Source: an uncultured Propionibacteriaceae bacterium (GTDB lineage Bacteria > Actinomycetota > Actinomycetes > Propionibacteriales > Propionibacteriaceae). Taken from it: a stretch of DNA of 64,000 nucleotides. The number at the start of each line of letters is the position of its first letter. Positions within the stretch are counted from its first letter, which is position 1. Both the position numbers and the translations under genes were made by a program. The stretch is taken from positions 62,001 to 126,000 of the forward strand of contig CAMDZW010000006.1 in the NCBI GenBank assembly GCA_945911015.1, read 5' to 3'. Positions 16,712 to 26,366 of the stretch are shown one piece after another. Under the pieces are notes generated by a model, which did no database searches, was not told where the DNA came from, and saw only the letters and a list, made by a program, of their open reading frames with translations.

Positions 16712-19393
16712 TCAGAACGTCCACGTGGCGGCATCCTCACTGCCGAGCTTGGCCTGCGGCGACGTCGTCGTGGGCGAGGTCTGGTCGAGCACGGCCAATT
16801 CATAGTCAGGGAATCCGTCGCCGAGCTGGACCAGCACGGTGGTCCGTGCCAGCCCCGTGCCCGAGGAACGACTCCACTGCTGGGTGACCGCCGTACGCGA
16901 CCCCATCCGGGCCCCGACCGACAGCACGGCGCCGTCGAAGGACTGCGGTCCGACCTGACCGCCCTGGCTGGCCCGATCAACATTGGCCATGAACTCGTCC
17001 ATCGGCTGGACGGCGGTTCCGGCGGCGCCACTGCCGCCACGGACCTGGGTGACCAAGGATTCCTTCAGTTCGGCCTGCTGGCTGTCGAAGGTGGACAGTA
17101 CGTACTGCCAGATCTGGTCGCCGGAGGTGCTGCCGGTGCCGTGGCTCTCCAAGGCATCGGCCCAGCGCGACAACACCGACTGCGGGCCGGGTGAGGCCAG
17201 GAACAGTCGTTCTGGACGTTCGCTGAACTCGTACGCCTCCGGTCCGACACGGGCGCCGGCCTCCTTGAGCAGTTGCTCCCACGGCACATTGAGCCAGCCG
17301 ATCCGGTACAGATCGCGACGGATCGTGACGACCGCGCGCGAGACCTGCTCAGGCTGCACATCGGCGACAGCGAACCGCGTCGACATCGGCAGGCCGTCGC
17401 TGATCGGGTCCGGATCCGGGGTGACCGCGGGTGTCGGCCCGAAGGGCTGGGCGATCGCGGCGCCGGCAATCCGACTCCACACCAGGTAGTGGCTGTAGAG
17501 ATCGGTGAGCCGTTTCAGATCAGAACTGGCATGGCGAAGGTTCTCTCGATTGACCTCCGCCTGGGAAGCGGCGATCCGGCGTCGGTGGAGCTCGCCGAAA
17601 AGGGCACGTTGGCCGGTGAAGAACATGGCCCCGGTGACGATCGCCCAGAGCACGAACAGTCCGACCCCGATCCAGATGACCGAGCTCAGTGCCAGCCAGT
17701 CCTTGACCCCGGCCACGATGTCGACGGCCAGGAACACCAGAAATGCTCCGAGCACGATCCTCATCGCCAGGGCAAGACCCCGCTGTTTGGCCGCGATCTC
17801 ACCGCTCAGATCGGTGACCTCGGCGGCAGACTGGATGTTCTGCAGCAGGCTACGGACCTCGGCCGTGGTCGATTGGATCTGGCGGACCACGGTGGTGCCG
17901 ACCTGGACCGGATATGAGCGGGAGAACCGCTGCTGCCACCCCTGGATCTCGGCATCGATCCGGTCGGCCTCGACCGCGACATGCTGGTTGCGTGAGGCCT
18001 CCGCCAGTTTCGCGCGCGCCATCTGGGCGCCGAGGATGTCGCTGGGGTGCAGCTTCGACGTACCGACATGGTCCTGCAGGTGGGTCGGGATCTCCAGGTT
18101 GTCCTGTGGCCCCGGCGCACAGTCGGATGCATCGCGCAGCACCGCCCGGTCCGGACCGATCTGGATCGGCGGCATCTGGTGGGCATGGTCACCGCCGTCG
18201 GCCAGGGTCAGCGCACCGGCGACATAGTCCTTCATGACCACGGACAGGTCGGCGGGCGCTGTCTGCTGGTGCTGGCCCTGGTTGAGTGCTTCGGACATCT
18301 GGCTCGAGGCGAGAGCGAGGTCTTCCCAACCGGCCGGATTGCCGTCGGCGCGGACGCCACCGACCACGACCGCATACGACGAGGGCGCCGCACCGAAGAC
18401 CATCTCGTGAGTGACCTTTGCGGTGGCCGAGCTGACCGCGTGGACCACGCCGTTGTACCAACGGGTCGGTGAACCCTTGAGCGAGTTCCACAAGAAGCCG
18501 AGGAACATGGTGAAGGCCTGACCGCCGCCGATCTCCTCGGCGGTGTCGGCCGGCACACTCGCACGTGGTCCGCGAAGGATCGAGCGGTGTTTTTGCCACA
18601 GCGCCCCCGCCATGGCGGAGGTGGCGGCCGGGACATCGTCGGCATAGACCGACATGGCGCTCTGCTGGCGCGGCGCGGGAAGTCCGTCCTGGGTGCTCAA
18701 CACTCCGGCCCGGACCTGCTGCTCCACCTCCGAGGCGGTGAATCCACGAGTGAACGTACGGGCCAGCCGTACCGTGTGGCCGGGCGGCGGGCTGACGTCG
18801 TCGAGCGGCGCGTCAGCGACGCCGGCCCACAGACCGGACAGTCCGGCGATCGCCGTAGCGGCCGGCCCGGCCACGTGCAGCGGATCGTCGTCATCGGTGA
18901 AGACACGACGCCCCAGACCCGGCCCACGGCTGTCCTCCGGGCTGAGCAGGATGTTGTGCCAGCCCTCGCGAGCGACTTCGGCCCGCGGGGCAGCATCGGG
19001 TCGAGCCACGAGCAACCGGATCAGATCGACCTTGGCCTGGGCATTGGACAGGACCAGCTGCGCCACCTGCGACTCGATCGCTGCCGACACCGCAGTGGTG
19101 GCCGGGTCGTCAGCACCGCCGAACAGCGGCACCAGGGAACAGATCCGGATCCGGGCGTAACGGGCACCGGACAGCGCATACTGCACGGCCGTGCCGTGCG
19201 GCCGCCCCTCGGCGATCCCGATGGCAGGCACCCGGTGCGGCTCGACCGTCGAGCTGTCGATCCACAAGAACGGCTGTACCAGACCCACCGACGACCAGTC
19301 GGTCAGCGCATCCCGTACGGCATTCATCGCGCCGGGCGGGGCGAGCAGGATCGTCAGGGACGAGGGCGCCGAGGCGGCAGCGGGCGTGGTCAT
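16712..19393 (-). CDS. Large membrane protein of the GTPase operon, unknown function
   Basis: An 893-residue protein when started at the ATG at 19393, 4 bp after the tubulin-like gene. Open reading continues upstream into that gene, but the shorter start fits the operon spacing. Residues 1 to about 540 form a large soluble region beginning with SLTILLAPPGAMNAVRDAL. Two hydrophobic helices follow (about 543-562 and 567-590, including VLGAFLVFLAVDIVAGV and WIGVGLFVLWAIVTGAMFF). The C-terminal 300 residues are soluble and mixed alpha/beta. Both large regions should lie on the same side of the membrane, presumably the cytoplasm. No known domain was recognised. It could be the membrane anchor for the cytoplasmic tubulin-like and GTPase components. 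Confidence 0.72.
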   Translation of the reverse strand: MTTPAAASAPSSLTILLAPPGAMNAVRDALTDWSSVGLVQPFLWIDSSTVEPHRVPAIGIAEGRPHGTAVQYALSGARYARIRICSLVPLFGGADDPATTAVSAAIESQVAQLVLSNAQAKVDLIRLLVARPDAAPRAEVAREGWHNILLSPEDSRGPGLGRRVFTDDDDPLHVAGPAATAIAGLSGLWAGVADAPLDDVSPPPGHTVRLARTFTRGFTASEVEQQVRAGVLSTQDGLPAPRQQSAMSVYADDVPAATSAMAGALWQKHRSILRGPRASVPADTAEEIGGGQAFTMFLGFLWNSLKGSPTRWYNGVVHAVSSATAKVTHEMVFGAAPSSYAVVVGGVRADGNPAGWEDLALASSQMSEALNQGQHQQTAPADLSVVMKDYVAGALTLADGGDHAHQMPPIQIGPDRAVLRDASDCAPGPQDNLEIPTHLQDHVGTSKLHPSDILGAQMARAKLAEASRNQHVAVEADRIDAEIQGWQQRFSRSYPVQVGTTVVRQIQSTTAEVRSLLQNIQSAAEVTDLSGEIAAKQRGLALAMRIVLGAFLVFLAVDIVAGVKDWLALSSVIWIGVGLFVLWAIVTGAMFFTGQRALFGELHRRRIAASQAEVNRENLRHASSDLKRLTDLYSHYLVWSRIAGAAIAQPFGPTPAVTPDPDPISDGLPMSTRFAVADVQPEQVSRAVVTIRRDLYRIGWLNVPWEQLLKEAGARVGPEAYEFSERPERLFLASPGPQSVLSRWADALESHGTGSTSGDQIWQYVLSTFDSQQAELKESLVTQVRGGSGAAGTAVQPMDEFMANVDRASQGGQVGPQSFDGAVLSVGARMGSRTAVTQQWSRSSGTGLARTTVLVQLGDGFPDYELAVLDQTSPTTTSPQAKLGSEDAATWTF

Positions 19394-19397
19394 CGGT

Positions 19398-22300
19398 TCA
19401 GAACACCCCACCGTCAGGCATCTGGATGGCGGTCGACTGCGGTGCCCCGCCCAGGTTCTGCACCGGGGCGGCGGCCTGCTGCGAACGTTGCAAGGCGCGG
19501 TCGACGGCCGGGACCAGCTCGCGCACCATGTGATGGATGTCGGCTGCCAGGTCGCGGAAGATCGGCACCTGCGAGGCCTGGTCACGGCTGGTGATCTCGG
19601 AGAAGCTGCCTCCGCCGGGGGCACCGTCCTGTCCTCGGGCCATGAAGTGGGTGCCGGCCAGGTCCCCGACCTGCGACAGCCATTGTTTGGTGGCCTCGGC
19701 CCGTTCCTCCGCTGTGGTGGCGTTGGCAATGGTCGGCACCCGGGAAGGCAGATTCGACGCCGTACGGCCGTCGCGCAGCCAATCGGCCAACCGCTTCTCA
19801 CCCTCCTTCTCCAGGATCCCGGAGGAGGTCCCCAGCGGGTTGGAGTCGTAGATCTCGCGAAGCAGGATGTAGGGCCGCAGGCTCTGCAACACAGGGGTCT
19901 CGTGGACCCGAGTCTGGGCCAACATGATCGACTCCAGCACCGCCGGCAGCCAGTCGTAGGTGGCACGGAAGGCGCCCGGCGGAGTCAGCAGCGGGTTCGG
20001 GAAGGCAGCCCAGTTGCCGTTCTCGCGGTCCCAGATCTCCACCGGACGGTCGTACGGGGAATCCGGCAGCCGCAGCTCGCCGAGGACCTGGCCGAGGAAC
20101 CATCCCGCGACCATGGCTCGCCGTTCGGTGTCGCCCATCGGCAGGCTTGCGGTGAGCGGACGGGCACGACGGTAGGTCCAGAATCCGGCACGCCCGGCTG
20201 GCGGGGTCGAACTCCACTGGACCCCGACAGGCTTGAGCACGGACTCGAAGCACAGCGGCGAGTACAACGGGTAGGACCCGAAGACATCGATACGGCGGGG
20301 ATCGCCCTGGTCGGAGAGCGCCTTGGTCAGGTTCGACATCGATGATTCGTCGATCCGCGGGTTGGACTCGAGCACTCGCTTCAGATCGGCCACGATCGGC
20401 AGATCGGCAAAGGGGATGGTCGAGAACTTGTAGCGGTACTCGACATCGCGGCCGTGGAGAGCCTGGACCGCCTTGTCGTTGACACTGATCAGCGGCATCG
20501 CCAACGACAGCGTCTCGGAGAACTTCGCACCGAGGTCACGGACTCGCTGGGCCTTCTCGGACTCCGGCGCGTCCACACCGGAGACGAAGTCACGCAACGA
20601 GAGTGAGACGAACCGGTCGAAGGACTCGCCGCGGCGGGCGACGAACATCCGCGCCCGGGTGAGGATTTCCGGGGGGCGGACGTGAACGTCGTAGCGGGCC
20701 TGCGACGGCACGATCGAGTCACCGGACAACGGGTCGAAGGCGAACGACCGCGGACGCCAGTCGCTGGTCCGTTCCATCAGCCCGCCCGGGGCCTGCTCGC
20801 CACCGGTGGTCTGCCACTGACCGGACACGACCGAGCTGATGACGGCTTCGCGGGCGCCGTAGAGGTTGTTCGGCCCGTCCGGGATGGCTCGCTGCACATC
20901 AGCGACGAACTGGTCCATGAACTGACGCGAGGTGGTCAGCAGGATCTCGTTGTTCGCCTCGTCGAAGCGACTGGGGACCTGGGCGTCGTGGTCGCTGGGC
21001 CAGGCACCGTACTGGGCGGTGGCCAGCTGTGCCAGGCCGTCATGTCGGACATCGGCGCCACGCACCCCTTCCAGGAGCCGCTGGGTGTCCTTGAGGCTGT
21101 CGGTCAGCTGCGGCAGGACCTCACTGAGCAGTCCCTGGAGCACCTGGGCGACCAGCCCGGACGCGTGGGCATAGATCTGGGTACGGACCTGCCCACGGAT
21201 CCCGGAGACGATCATCTCGTGGATCTGGGCGCCGTTGCTGACCACGCCCTTGGTGCCGGCCATGGTCTGCTGGACCTGCGGTGGGAGGGCGACGATGTCG
21301 GACGGGGTGTGCTGGGCCAGGGATTCCGCCCCCGGGATGACATATTCCTTGAGGTGGGTGGCCAACCGACCGAGCATGCCGGCCGCATAGGGCAGGCCGA
21401 GCCGGGTCAGACTCTCGCTGGTGACGGTCTCGATCCGGCTGAGGACCTCATCCTTCCACCGGAAAACCCATTCGTAGGCGGCCGCATTGGCTGCCTCGGT
21501 GAGCGGGTGGCGGCGGGCGTTGAGCTGGTGCTGCAACATCACCATCCACTGCGAGGCCTGCTGGCCGTCGGGGTTGGGGATGTATCCGGCCACTTCGGTG
21601 TCGGTGACATGGCGGGCCGCCCCCTCGGCCGCCTGACGGGGCAGCGCCGAACCGGTCATCCAGTTGCCGAGCTCCATCTCCGGATTCGGGCCGGCCACCG
21701 GCAGCTGGAGCTGGTTGCACAGTGCGTTCCACTGCGAGTTGAGCAGGCTGTCGAGCTGTTCGAGGCTGGAGGCCGGGTTGCCCGGCTGGAGGTGACCGTC
21801 GAGGAGGCGGTCGACCGAGCTGCGGGCCAGCCGCTGTGCGGCGTACTCGGCATAACGGTCGCGCCCCATGCTGAGCGAGGCAAATCCGAACGAACCCCAG
21901 GGCAACGGATCAGCGTTGGCGGCCCAGCCGAAGTACTTCGGGTCGGGGCTGACCGAGCCAGTGTTGCCGAGGTCGAACTGCTGGAACTGGGCGGTGGCGA
22001 CCGAGGAAGCCATCATGCCGGCCAAGCCGCGGGCCAGGCCACGGTAGACGTCGTCGGGGCGACCGCCACCGAAGGTGGTCTGCTGGGCACCCATCTTGCG
22101 GCCGACCGGGAACACCCGGGCGAAGGGCACCTCCGCACCGACTCCGTCGCGGTGACCGAGGGCGGCCAAGATGTCGACATCGTGTTCCCGGGCTGCACCC
22201 GACTGGGAGGCGACGATCTCGCCGAGCATCGCCAGAGCATTGGCACGGACACCGGTCCGCGCGGATTCAGGGAGTGAGTCGAAGATGTCGGCACTCACCA

Positions 22301-22925
22301 TGAAGACCGCCATCAGGCGCGGGTCGACGCCGGCCAGACTCATCAGACGGCACACATCGAGGGCCATGGATGCGCCGGCACCACCGGCCATCGAGGAGAC
22401 GACCAGGACCAAGGGCGGCTCATTGGGCTCGAATCGAGTGCCCGCCGCCCGCGCAAGCTCAGCCATCTCGGTCGTGGTCTCGACCCGAAACAGGTCGTCG
22501 TAGGCCTGCTGGATGGTCTGGCGGACATCGCTGGCGCGGACCAGGGTGATGGCTCGCCCGACGGCCCGGTACTGACCGGCACCAACCGAGATCGGAGTCG
22601 GCACCGACTGCGGCGATCGCGGCGCCCAGGTGGCGATCTCCTCCAGGCCACGTGCCCCGGCCAGCTTCTGGCTGAGGGCGTGGTCGAGGTCGCCATAACT
22701 GCCCGACTGCGGGCCGAGACCGAGGTAGCGACCGCCCTGGGCCTGGACATTGCCCAGTCCGTTGGGACCCTCTTCCTCGCCTGACGGGACGTCAAGGTGG
22801 ACGAACTGCCAACCTCTCGGCAGGGTCTTGCCCCACACCGCCAGATCGGAACTGAGCTGATCCATCATGTAGGCCAGCGTGGCTCCACCGGAACCACCGC
22901 AGCCCACGACCAGAAAGCGCCTCAC
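19398..22925 (-). CDS. Tubulin-like GTPase family protein (Tubulin_2 type)
   Basis: An 1175-residue protein with an N-terminal tubulin/FtsZ-like nucleotide-binding fold. The first strand and loop read FLVVGCGGSGGATLAYMM (residues 4-21), and the glycine box reads SSMAGGAGAS (177-186) in place of the GGGTGSG of FtsZ. These features fit the large bacterial tubulin-like proteins found in predicted conflict operons, which are much longer than FtsZ because of a C-terminal extension. The glycine box contains Met and two Ala, so polymerisation and GTP hydrolysis may differ from FtsZ. The start is GTG with AGGAGA upstream. It follows the exported vWA gene by 82 bp. Confidence 0.78.
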   Translation of the reverse strand: MRRFLVVGCGGSGGATLAYMMDQLSSDLAVWGKTLPRGWQFVHLDVPSGEEEGPNGLGNVQAQGGRYLGLGPQSGSYGDLDHALSQKLAGARGLEEIATWAPRSPQSVPTPISVGAGQYRAVGRAITLVRASDVRQTIQQAYDDLFRVETTTEMAELARAAGTRFEPNEPPLVLVVSSMAGGAGASMALDVCRLMSLAGVDPRLMAVFMVSADIFDSLPESARTGVRANALAMLGEIVASQSGAAREHDVDILAALGHRDGVGAEVPFARVFPVGRKMGAQQTTFGGGRPDDVYRGLARGLAGMMASSVATAQFQQFDLGNTGSVSPDPKYFGWAANADPLPWGSFGFASLSMGRDRYAEYAAQRLARSSVDRLLDGHLQPGNPASSLEQLDSLLNSQWNALCNQLQLPVAGPNPEMELGNWMTGSALPRQAAEGAARHVTDTEVAGYIPNPDGQQASQWMVMLQHQLNARRHPLTEAANAAAYEWVFRWKDEVLSRIETVTSESLTRLGLPYAAGMLGRLATHLKEYVIPGAESLAQHTPSDIVALPPQVQQTMAGTKGVVSNGAQIHEMIVSGIRGQVRTQIYAHASGLVAQVLQGLLSEVLPQLTDSLKDTQRLLEGVRGADVRHDGLAQLATAQYGAWPSDHDAQVPSRFDEANNEILLTTSRQFMDQFVADVQRAIPDGPNNLYGAREAVISSVVSGQWQTTGGEQAPGGLMERTSDWRPRSFAFDPLSGDSIVPSQARYDVHVRPPEILTRARMFVARRGESFDRFVSLSLRDFVSGVDAPESEKAQRVRDLGAKFSETLSLAMPLISVNDKAVQALHGRDVEYRYKFSTIPFADLPIVADLKRVLESNPRIDESSMSNLTKALSDQGDPRRIDVFGSYPLYSPLCFESVLKPVGVQWSSTPPAGRAGFWTYRRARPLTASLPMGDTERRAMVAGWFLGQVLGELRLPDSPYDRPVEIWDRENGNWAAFPNPLLTPPGAFRATYDWLPAVLESIMLAQTRVHETPVLQSLRPYILLREIYDSNPLGTSSGILEKEGEKRLADWLRDGRTASNLPSRVPTIANATTAEERAEATKQWLSQVGDLAGTHFMARGQDGAPGGGSFSEITSRDQASQVPIFRDLAADIHHMVRELVPAVDRALQRSQQAAAPVQNLGGAPQSTAIQMPDGGVF

Positions 22926-23007
22926 AGTTCAGTCTCCTCAGTCGTCATGCCGGTGTTGCGTCTCATCATCTGCAGCGTACGGGGCCCAAGCTCATCGTGA
23001 GCCAAGG

Positions 23008-26000
23008 TCACCTGCCCGAATTGTCTCCGAACTCGAACGGATTGCGGATCTGTGTCCCAGCCGGCGGCGCCTCGGGTCGGAACTGCTCGGCAGCGGACGG
23101 GCCGCTGGACGGCGGCTGAGCGGACGATTCCGCCTGCTGACCCTCAACCGGAGGCTGGCCCTGCCCCGGAGGCTGCTCCTGAACCGGAGGCTGACCCCAC
23201 GGAGGTTGTGGAGCCGAGGGGGCCTGCTGCGGTTGCTCCCATGGCGCGGCCTGAGGCGCCTGCTGGCCCCAGGGCGCCTGGGGTGCCGGTTGTGGCGCCT
23301 CCGCAGCCGACTGCTGTGGATCCGCCGACGGCGGGCCGGACGGCTGGACGTGCGGCTGGGCGGGCGGAGTCGGCTGGGGTGCAGCCTGCTGCGCCTGTTG
23401 TGCGTACGGATTCGGCCCATCCCCACCGAACGGGTTCGCCCCGAATGGGTTGGACTCGTGGGGACTGGCGCTGACCGAGCTGGTCGGAGCACCGGCTGAC
23501 AGGGCGCTGGCAGGTGTGGCCGGGCCGCTGGCTGGTGTGGCCGGGCCGCTGGCTGGGGCATTCGACGGTGTACCCGTCACGCCCGCCGGTGCGGGTCCGG
23601 GTGAGGGGGCACCTGCGGGAGCGGGCCCGCCGAAGGGTCCCCCGGCGGACGGTTCACCGAACGGATTGGGGCCGGCCGGGCCGCCCATGTCGGGCCCGAA
23701 GTCGAACGGCGCCGGGCCACCGGGCTGCGGCCCACCGGGGCCACCCTCGGGCCCGCCGAAGGGTGAGCCGCCGTCCCCGCCGGACGATGCGCCGACCTGC
23801 ATGCGCATGGCGTCGAGCACGTCGGGCACGCGGGCATTGATGTCGTCGACCAGCTTTTCGCGCAGCTCGTCGGGGGCGTCTGCCCCGACCAGCAACAGCA
23901 CCGAGGCGCTGGTCGCCGGCCCGTTCGGATCATGGAGCAGCACCCAGTGGTTGTGCACATTGAGTGGCAGCCGGGCGTACGACTCCTTGCCGCGGGGGCG
24001 GGTGTCCGACGACGACGCACCGATCCGGCCGGGTGTCTCCACCCGGACGTGGCCCTCGCCGAAGGGAGAGCCGCCCATCTTGGCGGTGAGAGTCGCCGAT
24101 GCCGCCTGTGCCGTACGAGATCCGTTGGCGGCCAGCGGCACCATGCCGGAGGTCAGATCGCGATCCTTCAGCTCGAACCGGCCACCGTCGCGGATGACCT
24201 GTCCGGCCTCGACCTGGACCGGGAACTCCTGGCCGAGTAGCGCCCGGCCCGGAATCTTCGCGGTCAGGAACTTCAACAGGTACAGCAGACCGAGCGGGAT
24301 GCCCGGGCCGAGCAGAGCCGCCACGATCAGTGTCAGGGTGAAGTTGACCGGGTTGAGTGGCTTGGCGAAGTTGGCGGTCGCCGAGGCAGTTGCGTCCTGG
24401 ACCCGGTCCAGCTCTCCGATCGGGGCGATCCGGACGGTGAACTCGGTGTTCAGCGTGCCGTTGTCGACGCCATCGGTGGTCAACTGCACCGGCAGTGTCG
24501 CGCTCTGCCCCTCAGGCACCTCGAGGCAAGTTTCGGCAGAGTTGTGGGTGGAGGTGATCGCGATGTTGCCCAGGTTCTCGGGCCCGGCGAGCATGTTCGG
24601 TGACCCGTTGCCCTCGACCCAGACGCAACCGGGACCCGTGACCGTGAGCTCGCCGGACACACCGTCCGCTCGCCCTTCGAGCGAGCCAAAGTTCACCTGG
24701 CCGCTGATCGTCGGATAGCCGGGCGGCGGGACGATCTGCACCGGGATCCGCACTGACTGCGGCTCGAGTTCGGTGCCCGGCACGGTCTTGCCGTCGGCAT
24801 CGGTCGCATCCTTGGTCGTGATGCTCAGCGACAGGACCAGAGTTCCCTTGCCCGGGGCGACATTGGTCAGGTCGAGGTCAATCGGTGCCGCGATTGCCGG
24901 CCCGTCCAGGCCCTGGGCGACAGGGATCTCCTGGCCGTCCGGCGTGCGCAGGGTGGCGTTCAGGTCGACCTTGCCGAGCAGCTTGGTCGGGTCGATGCTG
25001 TCACCGTCGGCGTTGACCAGACCGAGCTGGATCTGGTTCATCTCTCCCGAGCGGATCTGGGCCTGGTCTGCCTCGGGCCAGGTCGGGAAGACGTCGCCGG
25101 AGATCGCGATCGAGGTGCGGGACTTGCCATTGGGTGACTGACCGGTCGGGTCGACGAAGACCACCGACCACGGGCCGGCCCAGGCTTCGGAGCCAGCGGC
25201 GGCGGACATGTCGATGACGACTGAGTGCTCCGACTGCCACGAGTGCTCGAGTTTCACGCCACCGGACTCATTGGTGGTGGTGTCGCCGATCGTGCCGCGG
25301 TCGAGCTTGATCTCCTCCCCCTGAGGGGTGACCAGGTAGACCTCGGCCTTGGCGACATCAGAGCTGCCGAGGATGTGGACCGACTGGACCGAGTCGTCCA
25401 GCACGAAGGTGTGACGCTCCTCAGGGCAGACATCGCCCTGACAGACGCCACCCTCGGTGTCCTTGCGTTCCTGGTTCGGCGTGGCGAACCGGTCGAACTC
25501 GAACAGCAATTCATCGATGTCAGCGGCCTCGGTGAAGCTGCCGGGCGGATCGGTGATCTTGCCACATTTCTGACCGCCGGCATCCCCGCCGAGCGAGATC
25601 GATTTCAACAGGGTGTAGTCGGGTTTCTCCTCACCACGCAGGCCGACCCCGAACACGGTGATGCCGGAGGATCGCAGCTGATCGGCCAGACCGCCGTCGC
25701 GGCAGATCTGCCGCTCGGCCTCGGCCTCGGCCGTCTTCTCAGCAGCATCAGTGGTGATCTTGGTGTCGGGCAGGTACGGCTTGGTGTCGCCGTACTTCTC
25801 CACCAGCTCAGGCGTGCGGCGAGCGTCGAGGTCGAGGCTGCCGTCGGTGATCCACACCAGCGCCTGGCAACGGTCGCCGTCCGGGTTGTGCTCAGCCAGA
25901 GCCCGACGGGAACCCTCGAGGGCCATCCAGTAGTCGGTCTCCCAGCCGTAGGGGCGCTTGTCGAGATCGGCGAAGCTATCGACGGTCTCGAGTGTCTTCT

Positions 26001-26358
26001 TCAGACCGGAGTCGTCGAGCGCAGTCCAGTCCTGGGCCTGCACGTAGTGGTGGGAGAAACCGGCGACGCTGACGTCGAGGGTCACATTGGCGCGCTTGGC
26101 AAAGGAGTTCAACTGGGTGAGCAGATATTTCGCCGAGGTGACGCGGTTGTTGTCAGGGTCGTTCTCATTCAGACTGGCGGTCTCGTCGATGACGAGCAGG
26201 ATGTCGCCGGCCTTCTCGGCGACCAGGCAGCCGCCATAGACGTCGACGGCAGAGTCGGCCGCGTGGGCGGGTGTCACGCCGGGCAGGCCGAGCGCGGCCA
26301 ACAACCCGACCAGCAGTGCCCAGATCCCCAGTCGACCAGGTCGCGATCGGTTCTTCAT
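23008..26358 (-). CDS. Exported, membrane-anchored vWA protein
   Basis: A 1116-residue protein. The ATG at 26358 gives a Sec signal peptide (residues 1-33, hydrophobic core GIWALLVGLLAALGLPGV, cleavage near AHA-AD). A vWA domain follows with a MIDAS-like VIDETAS (from D58) and WITDGSLD. Cys-containing segments suggest disulfides. Beta-rich modules continue to about residue 660. A single membrane helix lies around 665-695 (FTLTLIVAALLGPGIPLGLL). The cytoplasmic part holds a small domain, then a Pro/Gln/Gly-rich tail from about 900. The topology puts the vWA outside and the tail inside. It is the second gene of the operon, 8 bp after the small membrane protein gene. Confidence 0.8.
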   Translation of the reverse strand: MKNRSRPGRLGIWALLVGLLAALGLPGVTPAHAADSAVDVYGGCLVAEKAGDILLVIDETASLNENDPDNNRVTSAKYLLTQLNSFAKRANVTLDVSVAGFSHHYVQAQDWTALDDSGLKKTLETVDSFADLDKRPYGWETDYWMALEGSRRALAEHNPDGDRCQALVWITDGSLDLDARRTPELVEKYGDTKPYLPDTKITTDAAEKTAEAEAERQICRDGGLADQLRSSGITVFGVGLRGEEKPDYTLLKSISLGGDAGGQKCGKITDPPGSFTEAADIDELLFEFDRFATPNQERKDTEGGVCQGDVCPEERHTFVLDDSVQSVHILGSSDVAKAEVYLVTPQGEEIKLDRGTIGDTTTNESGGVKLEHSWQSEHSVVIDMSAAAGSEAWAGPWSVVFVDPTGQSPNGKSRTSIAISGDVFPTWPEADQAQIRSGEMNQIQLGLVNADGDSIDPTKLLGKVDLNATLRTPDGQEIPVAQGLDGPAIAAPIDLDLTNVAPGKGTLVLSLSITTKDATDADGKTVPGTELEPQSVRIPVQIVPPPGYPTISGQVNFGSLEGRADGVSGELTVTGPGCVWVEGNGSPNMLAGPENLGNIAITSTHNSAETCLEVPEGQSATLPVQLTTDGVDNGTLNTEFTVRIAPIGELDRVQDATASATANFAKPLNPVNFTLTLIVAALLGPGIPLGLLYLLKFLTAKIPGRALLGQEFPVQVEAGQVIRDGGRFELKDRDLTSGMVPLAANGSRTAQAASATLTAKMGGSPFGEGHVRVETPGRIGASSSDTRPRGKESYARLPLNVHNHWVLLHDPNGPATSASVLLLVGADAPDELREKLVDDINARVPDVLDAMRMQVGASSGGDGGSPFGGPEGGPGGPQPGGPAPFDFGPDMGGPAGPNPFGEPSAGGPFGGPAPAGAPSPGPAPAGVTGTPSNAPASGPATPASGPATPASALSAGAPTSSVSASPHESNPFGANPFGGDGPNPYAQQAQQAAPQPTPPAQPHVQPSGPPSADPQQSAAEAPQPAPQAPWGQQAPQAAPWEQPQQAPSAPQPPWGQPPVQEQPPGQGQPPVEGQQAESSAQPPSSGPSAAEQFRPEAPPAGTQIRNPFEFGDNSGR

Positions 26359-26366
26359 GCTCGTCC

